From contig BQKZ01000685.1 in assembly GCA_036244855.1 (NCBI GenBank), positions 19,942-83,941 on the forward strand: a DNA stretch of 64,000 bases, written 5' to 3'. The notes under the pieces are model-generated. The model was not told where the DNA came from, did not search any database, and saw only the letters and a program-made list of their open reading frames with translations. How positions within the stretch are numbered: the first letter of the stretch is position 1; the number at the start of each line of letters is the position of its first letter. A program made the position numbers and the translations under genes. The DNA comes from Temnopleurus reevesii. Taxonomy: Eukaryota > Echinodermata > Echinoidea > Temnopleuroida > Temnopleuridae. Of the stretch, positions 54,875-64,000 are shown one piece after another.

Positions 54875-57190
54875 ATCATTGTACGCTTTAAAGCACCAGT
54901 ACCAGAGAATAAAATGGAGCAGAAAGTGTGGAAATGTTCCGCAGTGGGTACAATCTACGTAGAAGATAGATAGAGGACTCCTCTTCTCTGAGCTATAATG
55001 AAGCATGGGGATGTGTAGCGATGGTTGTGTAAGGATGATGGGAAGGCTGGAGAAATAATCTTCATATTCCGAGCAGGATTTTTGTCATCTTCTAATGACT
55101 CAAACAGAATCCAGAAAGTGATTTCCCAAACACTATACGGCTCTCAGAACCATATCCCTCTACTAATAGCAATAGGCTTAATATAGATCACTCTGAATAT
55201 GGGTTTTTTCTTTGGCTATTAGGACCATGATGTAATATTCAGATGATGAGTATCATCTCCCTATTCCAGGCTTTAATTTTCTATCTTTCACAGACCATAT
55301 ACCTATAATGACTAAAACTCCTCGCTTGTCTTGTTTTTGTCCTTTTATTTACTTTCGGTTTTGTAAGATATTCAGTCCACAATACTTACATCCTCTTTAA
55401 TACATACTTCCTCTTTTATTCATCTTAAACATTAAGTTTGAAACAATATCGTTTATATATGACTTACTATTACTTTGCCCCAACTTTGAACCCCTCCCAG
55501 CGAGCTCTTGCCCCCAATAATTTGGGCCATCTTTCGTCAGCTTTATTTGCTTCTTCCGCACAATTTCAACAGCATTTTTGTCTGTAGGCGTGCACAAAAA
55601 ACCTCAGCATTGAACTGTTGCACCAAATATGGAGAAAACTGACAAGAGAGACAGCCCAGTCAATAAAGATACGTTTCTGATGCTAAAAGAACGCTCCTAA
55701 ACCACACACATCGCGTTTACTATCACTGTAACTGAGCATCAGATGTTCAGCTCATCAGACATGTCACATATAATGTTATAGAGCTGATGGGTGAAGGAAG
55801 AACAGATACTACGCAAGGATATAAACATTGCCCAACCTAGCAACTTAAAGATAAATATGACTAATAAAAAGATCATAGTAATGTTAATTACTTTTCAGAT
55901 CCATCACAAGTTAAATTATTTAAAGCAGGAAGTAAAACTCAAAACCAAAATGGTTGACATGTTTTTGTTTTAGTTGTTTTTATTTTGTGTGTATACATAT
56001 ATGTTTGTGTGTGTGTGTGTAAAACAGTTCCAAGTCAAAACAACAAACTGAAGGTTTTATTTCAAGAAGATCAAAGCCATGCATCAATGCTATATAGGCA
56101 CAAAGAAAAATAATCCTCAAACTCCCTGAAATAAAAGTAGATTCAGATATCACTAAACTATCAACAAAATGTAATTGAAAGTTTTTTATACAAATTCAAA
56201 ATATGTGTTTTACGGAAGCGCTGCAGGCTCATTTTATGGAAAGAAAACAAGTTTTATGCCACATAATTATTGCTGATTTACACTGTCAGGTGCATTGCCT
56301 TACAAACAAGAACAGATGTTTGGTGTCTGAGATATTTGGCAGATTGTATGTCTATTTCGTCAGATGCGGAAAATAAAATCATCTAAAATATTTTACAGAC
56401 ATGGATTCACATTCCCTCTTCATAATATATATCATAATATGATACATCCTGATATAATAAGATAATATGGTAATGTTATCCCAGCTCTATTTTTGAATTT
56501 CTGATCCTGCTATTATATGATTACTATATATTTATCACAGTCACAAGTACCTTGTTACAATAGGGAATTCCCTAGTTATACTCAGTTTTTCCTGTTATAT
56601 TGTTCTTACTAACTGTAGAATAAAATTCTTTGAAAAATCATTTGCTGGTACATGTAAAGAGAAAATCAGCTATAAATGATTACTTATTAATATAAGTATA
56701 TTATGAATGTATTCATATATATTTTCAATGGTGACGTAGTGATGACGCATTCAGGCCATGCACCAGGCCTATATGATAGTGTAGGCTTTTTTCCTGTCAT
56801 CATCTCCCTAAAATACCCTTCACTTCTACAACAAAGAGCTTCACTAAACCAGATAGTTCACCTTCAAATTGGCAATAATTGGGATGATCAAATCCAGCGT
56901 GTAGGCACGTGCACCTACCTAAATAAAACTTTTCTCCACATACCCTCCTTTCTCGGTCTCTTCGGTAAGCAGAAAGCCATCTGGGGTAGTGTGCGGTATG
57001 GCGGCAAAGTGCATTGCGACTCGTTAAGTTTGTCAATGAGGAGGCACGCTGCTATCCTCTCTCTACCCCCTCCCTAAATTCTGTAGCACAGCTCCAGCAG
57101 CCCCCCTAGAATGCTTGCTTCCAGCACAAATGTTGAATAGAGTTTGAATTGTTGAAGTCTATAATAACTCTTGATGCCCCCCCCCCATCC

Positions 57191-57385
57191 ACATTGTGCT
57201 GCACTCAACCCAGGTGAGATGAATGGGTACCAGGGAGGAATATATTCCATAAGATGCATAAGCGCCTCACAACCTGCTATTGCTAAAGCCAGAGTAATAG
57301 AACTGAATTAATTGTAGAGCACTAAGAGACGTCTAACAGAGGTAATTATAACAACTGCATTTTATTATCATTATTATTATTATCC
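57191..57385 (+). repeat. SINE, head missing
   Basis: Starts at CATTGTGCTGCACTCAACCC, continues AGGTGAGATGAATGGGTACC and TAAGATGCATAAGCGCC, and ends in a TTATTATTATTATT tail. It is a 5'-truncated copy of the family above. Confidence 0.65.
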
Positions 57386-60300
57386 CTCCAGCTCCCCACA
57401 CCAACCCCTAATACAATAGAAATGAGATAACATTTCTGCGTGGAAAACAGTAATTTGAAACTACCTATCATGTTGGCAATTCAAGGATTGAAGATCCTTT
57501 TGTGGATCATTTTGGTTTAAAATATTCAGAGTCAAATGCAAAGAAGTAATCTATTTTTATTGTTAAAGTTAATGAACATTTTTATTTTATTTCATTACAT
57601 TTCTTTCTTCTAAAATAACTCTTCCAGTTTCAAAAGCTCTGGATCTAAAAGTTACAAGGCAAAACCATATAATGAGGTCGAAATGTCCTGAAAAACTTTT
57701 GAAGTTCCTAACAAAAATCTCGAAGGCTGTGTGAACTCGCCCAACGTGAGCGATTCCAAAGATGCAAGATATAGCCAGCGCTTGTTGACTGAGAACCAGA
57801 CAAATGAAGTGTTATATCATCGTAGTACTGACAGTAAAGGAACCTGACGTGAAGAATGCTATGTGGGACTATAGGAGCCAGGAACGATCTTCAGAGAGCC
57901 ACACACAAGCTAAATTGCTTTAACAGAGTCCCATTAGCTCTTTTAGTTCTCTGTGGAGATGAATTAGATTTATATGACCCTGTAGGATTATTCAAAGCTA
58001 TTTGCGACAATAATATACTGGTATATATTTGTACGTATTGTACGGAATGAAAGTACTTTAATGGGGAGCCAACATGGTTTTGAATAGGATTGTAATGATA
58101 TAAATGTGCAGTTAACATTTTTCTTTAATGAATAATGATTCATTATGGGCTATTATTGTTAGAATTTTCAAGGGAAAACCTAGATAGTCTGGTTTACAGT
58201 TGAAAACTTTTTCTCCTTTTCAGGGGTTGTGCAGTTCAGCATCTTTTGTATTAAAGTTAATATATAAGCAATGGAAGATGACTATACATTATACAAATAT
58301 CAAAAGCAATGAGTGGATATTGGTGATATATATTTCATAGAAATGGCATCATACAACTCCAAATTGGAAAGGAGAGGCCCATCTAATATTGTCCAGCAAG
58401 TCTCGGCTATGGAAATGAATAAATACACCAAGGTGTGATTCACTGCAAAATAAACACAAATATGAATTCAACACTGCATTCCAGCTTGTTTGAGAATGAG
58501 TAACTCTCTCCAAATTCTGGCTTTGGGAGGGCATGAAAAGGCTAGAGACTCTGCGAGATGGTTATCGCAGTTTACTTACAGAAAAAATGGGCCTAAATAA
58601 GCCCTTTTATCCGCTCGATCACAAATTTGGGGACAAAAGACCGGGGGTTCAATTTCACCACCAATCTTGAATAATCTGACTGGGGTTTCATTGTGTAGGT
58701 GGTGGTATAACTGGTATTAATACCCCGAGACCGATATATACACAATTGTTGTTGCCAGAATGACTCAGAGGCCCCCTAGATTGGGGTTTCTTACTCCAAT
58801 TGATGTTGAATGGTAGAATTGACTGCATCTCACATCTATTCTTTCTCCAGAGCATGACTGGTGGAGGAGAATAATGTTGACTGAGAGCGAGACAGGGTCG
58901 AGAGTGTTATGAAACCCGCGACATGCAACGCAACCAGGGAAGATACCCCGGACCGTTTGTTCGAGGTGTATACACAGACGCTTCGGGTTACCGCGCGCCC
59001 TCGCTTGCTGGGAATCAGCTCTACGACACGCTCGCCAGACCAAACGAGTGCAGTGCATGGAAAAAATGAGCTAATATTAACTCTGCCCATGCTGGGAGAG
59101 AAAACGTCCAACAAAAACGGAACAATCGTCATTTATCATAAAATCTTGATTTGATTCATAGAGCCAGACGAGAAGCGACCCCCTTTTTCATCGTCTACGA
59201 CTGAATTACAAATGATGCAAGGTATCCAAGTCGATTTGGGTCTCTGGTCGAACGAAAACAAGATTCATCATGAAGGACTAAGAGCGTGGATCAACCATGC
59301 TTCATTTATTTCCATTTGTAAAGGGATCGAGGGAGAGGAAATTACTTTTGTACAAACATATAAAGATAAATGGTTAGGAAAATGTAGAGTTTGGCCAATC
59401 ACAAACATATCCAAAAAAGACAAAGGGAATAAGCATCGCTTTTGATGCTCAAGGATGTCACTAAGTTGATTTATTAGAAGAAATACGGCAACACAGAACT
59501 CCTTTTTACCACGCGTAGGCTTAAAAAACTATTTGGCTGTCAAGAAAAGCCATTTTCTTTAAAACAACAACAGTCCGTCAGTCCATGAGGATTTTTTTTA
59601 AGATAATTTGTCTAAATTTGAAACAAATTTTATACGGAAAATAAGACTTTGAAGAAAGCGAAAAAAGCCCGAAACCATTGTACTTCAATATGACTGTTGG
59701 TCATTTCACATGGATTTTTCTAAAGTAGAGTGAAATGGGAAAAAAGTTCAAGTTGGGTCACACTTTCAGAGGACCGTAGGTTGGTGGATGGTAATAAATC
59801 TTTGCCTGAAAGCACCAAATGGCTTCTAAATATGTGAAAACTCCAGATTTTGTACCGGACATACTGATTCAATGTGACTGGGTTCATATTCTACTGAACA
59901 AACATAGCCATAGATGCATTAACTTTAATAACATTCGACCAACATTTGAAGAAGTCTTGATAAGTATTGAGAAAAATAATGTAATCAAGTCCGCTAACAT
60001 TCTCCTCCCTTCCCATCATCCATCACATGTATTATAACACAACACACAAACACGCATGATTCATTTATTACACCTATGTTATACCCACTATCCTAATAGG
60101 ATCAAATTGGAAAAACTGCATGAAATGACGTTTTACTCTCTTTAATTGATGAATCACGTCGAAAATCATTTGGATGTCGCTTACATAGTTACGCAAAAAC
60201 AATCCTGGAGGGCTTTTAGTAATAACTGTCCCACATTGGGGTTTTATTCGCGATTGTTTGGGGGTAATGTATGAAGTGATGTTGCAATATTGGGGCGGGG

Positions 60301-61368
60301 AAGAAGAGAGGGGTTGGTAATTGGTGTATGTAAAACGTAAAGTGGTAGGAGATATTTGGGAGGAAATTGATAAATTTTGGGATAATGTACTGGGGGAGTG
60401 GCCAACCTTGGATGCGGTTTACGAAGTGTCATCTTGGTGAAAAAATATATTATTTTGTCCAGGAGAAAAGCTGTAACACTTACGATTGGAACAACAAGGA
60501 TGCAAACAATTAATTCTAACTTCATTCATTGAAAACATTCTAATGAGTTACCCAATGAAGGATGAATATGTACCCTAATTGGAAGAATTAGAGTAACTGA
60601 TAATGCTGTTGTTAGTGATGATTCTTTAAAGTATTGATCTATCAATTTTGAAGGTATCTTGGAAGAATTCTGTGTATTCTCAATAATATCAACATCGCCA
60701 CTCTTATGGCATTGATACATGGAGAAAGAAAGTGGCCCTAATTTCTGTTCAGGTATATATCACTCGGCCTAAATAAATTTAGTATACCGGGAAACACATC
60801 ATATATCGGTAAAGCCTTTACAAGCCTCGCTTCTTTGCTGGCCTCTATTTTTTTCATTTCTTTTGTAATATTAGTTATTTCCATAGTTACTTATCATATG
60901 ACTGTATTATTATCAAAGGAAATGAAAAATAAAATAAATGATTTGATTTGAAAGAGCAAGGCATTAAAAGATTTATGTAGATATTTCACATCTAGAATAG
61001 TACTAGGTTGTTTGAGTTGATACCAAAAAATAGGGGAAACAGCAATCAACTAATATAAAAAAAAATGCACGGGTTTGCTGGAAAATTTTGTTTTCATTGG
61101 TTGCTAGGTGTAGGCATTCAAAATCTCCTTAAAACAATGCACATTCTTTGCATGTCTAATTATTGTTTTCAGTCAGAAATTATCTTAGTTATCTGTTACA
61201 TTTATTCTACATGGCAAATAAATGCATCACTCGGATGAAAACAATCCCACAACAAACAAACAAACAATGATACATCTCTTATTTCCAGAAAACAGTCTAG
61301 ACAGTGATACTATGAATCAACACAGACAGGTTGCACAATCAACATCATCTATGTTTGATTAGACTTAG

Positions 61369-61542
61369 GGGGTGTTGCTAAAAAATTGCAATTGATCGGA
61401 AGTTGAAGTTGATCGGAACGCGCCAATCAAAATTAATGTTTCATTCGCATCTTGTTAAATGCCCATACCGTGCGCGAATGAAAATGCGCGTTACAATAGG
61501 CAAAGTTGCAGTTGATTTGCAGTTGATTTTGAGCAACACCCC
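61369..61542. mobile_element. 170-bp MITE family, copy 4
   Basis: 174 bp. It begins GGGGTGTTGCTAAAAAATTG and ends TTGATTTTGAGCAACACCCC. Internal words TTGATCGGAA and GCGCCAATCA agree with the other copies. This copy best shows the outermost GGGGTGTTGCT terminus. Confidence 0.7.
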
Positions 61543-62792
61543 ATTACTCTGGTAATTTATAGAGGTTAATGTACTGCAATTTAAAGGTCATTATACTATG
61601 AATTATTTGTTGTCGCTTTTTAGAAAAGGCCTTTATATTTACAATTAAAGTAGAGACAAAAACTGTCTTATAAGGGTTTAAAACTTTGATCTCGTGGGGT
61701 AAGGTGCAGGGAAAAAGTGAGTACCCTTGGCCTGTATCTTCTCCTTTTGACATTTATTGATACTAACATGCGATCCCCCTTCTTATACCTTCCCATTCCT
61801 TATTCTAATCATCACCATTTCTTCTTCTCTCATCTTTATTCTCACCTCTCTATTCATATCGGATATTCTCTTATAAGACATTTCTTTACACCAATCGTCA
61901 ATAGTGGCAATTTATCTCCCAAATCCTCTGTGCTCATGCCATTAAGTGCGCCTCTAACAAGCGACTTCAGATTGTGATACATGTCCGCAAACAAGAGGTG
62001 CGTGAAGCGTCTTCTCGGACGCTGATTGCGGCGGATAAGCTCCATTGTGTCTCCCCGTTACCAGATACCGCTTATTGCACCTCTCCGCACCAGCTTTGTA
62101 CCCCCTTGGACGGGATTGAGAGAGGGGAGAGTCTGATGGAATCCATGCATGCCTCTGCAACACCTTGGAGCCTTTGATCTTTTATCCGCCATTTTCCTTC
62201 CACTTTTTATCTTCCGGTGATGGCCGCCGCCTTTGGTCTGATCAGAACCTCCTTACATTCCTAGTCAGGTTCTTAACCTCATTTTATTCAAATACCTCTT
62301 CAACCCCAAAACATGACACAGTCATCCTCTTCCCGTTCCTCTTTTCAAATGTGGGCATCTTTTATGACATTCTTGAAGATAAATTTCTTTCATGTTAAGA
62401 TTGCAGATAAGTGTGATGTTGATACTAAATAATTAAAGTAGATTTATTGGAAGCTTCCTACTACCCCTTGATTCTTGGCTGACATTGTGAGGCACGAGGG
62501 CATTGACTCTACATCTACTCATTTCAACAAGGCTGCTGCACTAGACCATTTCAAGAGTTTTACTATAAAGCACATCATAAAGTATTGAATCCCATTCATA
62601 TTCTGAAGCTGGTCAGGAACACCATCACATTCTGAGAGGACATATATATCCTGTGGTTTAAATCTATTGTAAATGGTTAATGATCTGAGCTCTAATCTAC
62701 TGTTGTCTCCTTTCACCTGTCCTTTGTCCTATTATTTATATTGGATTTACAGGAAATCTTTATGAACAACAACTTTGAACAACTACTTGGCA

Positions 62793-63018
62793 AATAGGCG
62801 GGTTTACTTATATATTCAAATTTATGTGCGTTTAATGTAGTTATGCGGTATTCCATAGGCCGGTTGATAACAATAAGACTACAATACTTGAAATCCAGTT
62901 TGCATACATTACTCGTTGCTATGTCTGGCAAGCCTCGGGCAAGCTTTCGGGTTGTCAAGAACAACCTTTGTGTTAGAGGTATGCATACAATTTGCATCTA
63001 TTAGTAAACCCGCCTATT
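62793..63018. mobile_element. MITE with AATAGGCGGGTTTAC termini
   Basis: 226 bp with perfect 15-bp inverted ends AATAGGCGGGTTTAC and GTAAACCCGCCTATT. The interior includes GTTGTCAAGAACAACC. Non-coding, with a diverged relative just upstream of the first identified UNC5 exon at 52971. Confidence 0.75.
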
Positions 63019-64000
63019 AAAGACCGATCCAACAAGAGGGGTGCAAGGGTGCAGAGGTCCAGACCCCCCCCCTCCTTTTTTTTTAACTGAGTGAAACATA
63101 AGGGCTATTGATCTCTGGACCTTTGAAATGCTCCCCATCCCCCTTCTTTTAGCTTGTCAGACTGTTGATGGATCCCCAAAGTCCTATATGTATTTGTTTA
63201 TTTTCCCCTTTGAAAAATGGTGAATGACATATTCCAGATGAAGTTTTCCTCCAAGTCCAACAATTTTATTTTCCCCTAATCATGAACAGGGGAAATATTC
63301 AATCTTTATCATCTCAATAAGACCTATTCTACTATCCAAGGAACAAAAATAAAATGGGAAATGACATTATGACAGCACAAATGATGAATTTCTATGTGCT
63401 TTCAATACAGACACAATTTCATCTTGTGAAGAAAATTGAAAGCAACATGATTCAAGAAAGAATTCTTTTACTCACAACCAATGGAGAAGTCTATTTCTAC
63501 CAAACCTTCCATAGATCTTAAATTGTTATTCCACTACAGCTATATTCCTCTAGGGAAACAAAACATTATTTACCATTACTCAAATATGAGGAATCACGGC
63601 CCAATGTCAACCAAATGACCATTTAAAGGTCAATGTCGACTCCATGATGAAATACCACTAAAATAACGCCACACCAATATATTTATGATTTGTGTTTGGG
63701 AGAGGAAGCATTATTTATCATTATTCAAAGATGGGGGATCACAAACAACTATTTGAAAGGTCAAAGTAGTATTCAGAACAGGGCCATGAGGACCTTTATG
63801 TATTGCACTCTTGATACACAGCCCAGCCCATTGGTGTTGTTCAGAAACTTGAGACCAAGGCCCATTTCACATTGAAAAGATAATCCTTGTAACCTATCCG
63901 AAAAAATAACTTTGAACAGGGATTTTTTTCCCCAGCAAACTGATGTTATAAGCTTACATATTATACAAAAAGTGTAAAATCACATAAAATAAACAGCATT

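Larger units (their letters stand above)
52897..64000 (-). other. Upstream intron or 5' flank of UNC5, no recognised exon
   Basis: 11.1 kb. It contains members of three repeat families: the MITEs at 54710 and 61369, the MITE at 62793 with a relative at 52971, and a SINE at 57191. Two GC-richer islands stand out, 58850-59150 and 61950-62260, where a 5' exon or promoter could lie. I could not find a signal peptide with a phase-1 donor in either. A GT run lies near 56007-56020. Confidence 0.6.

Noticed and set aside
56703..57077. Plus-strand ORF of 124 codons
   Set aside because: No domain, low-complexity start, and it runs straight towards a SINE; no splice or promoter support.
58765..59154. 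Overlapping ORFs on both strands in a GC-richer island
   Set aside because: None resembles a known domain or a UNC5 first exon; open frames of about 100 codons are expected in GC-richer DNA.
60484..60525. Possible signal-peptide exon: MKLELIVCILVVPI followed by GTAAGT on the minus strand
   Set aside because: The donor is in phase 0, but the first known UNC5 exon needs phase 1, and 14 residues is too short for a signal peptide by itself. It would need an extra unseen exon.
61854..62177. Small minus-strand ORFs (63 and 69 codons)
   Set aside because: One has plausible codon use but no recognisable motif and no partner splice site in phase; chance cannot be excluded.

Overview
The window is animal nuclear DNA, AT-rich and dominated by introns, simple repeats, short inverted-repeat transposons and tRNA-derived SINE-like repeats. 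It contains one recognisable protein gene: a netrin receptor of the UNC5 family on the minus strand, so the gene runs from high to low coordinates. The receptor's divergence from vertebrate UNC5 and the style of the repeats (SINE pieces sharing CTCAACCCAGGTGAGGTGAA, many hairpin MITEs, long GAT/CAT and GA tracts) suggest an invertebrate deuterostome, most probably a sea urchin. The species is an inference.

Gene model (minus strand, in transcription order): Ig1 first half (52681-52896), Ig1 second half (49604-49720), Ig2 (39829-40113), TSP1-1 (38775-38951), TSP1-2 in two intact copies (37399-37551 and 36242-36394), stalk (16607-16669), transmembrane (14563-14718), long cytoplasmic linker to ZU5 start (12082-12714), ZU5 (11176-11444), ZU5/UPA (10355-10591), UPA (9624-9770), UPA (9059-9223), start of death domain (7802-7977), rest of death domain and stop (6829-7000). 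Every junction has GT/AG and the reading phases agree. Ectodomain and membrane exons are joined in phase 1; the cytoplasmic domain then switches to phase 0 and finally phase 2. The model gives roughly 990 residues with one TSP1-2 copy. The signal-peptide exon and promoter were not found; they lie in the 11 kb after 52896 or beyond the window.

Layout: 1-6828 is 3' flank and probable 3' UTR with MITEs. 6829-12714 holds the compact cytoplasmic exons. 12715-36241 is mostly introns, including one of 19.6 kb. 36242-40113 holds the TSP and Ig2 exons in a heavily rearranged repeat region. 40114-52896 has two more introns and the Ig1 exons. 52897-64000 has no recognised gene.

The most unusual observation is that two separate exons of this gene have spawned tandem arrays of half-exons. 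Beside the last UPA exon there are three further copies of the exon's 3' end with its 5' splice site (period about 180 bp). Beside TSP1-2 there are about eight copies of the exon's 5' end with its 3' splice site, plus a second complete exon. A single N at 37045 sits at the junction of the two TSP1-2 units, so a haplotype-stitching artefact must be considered for that duplication.
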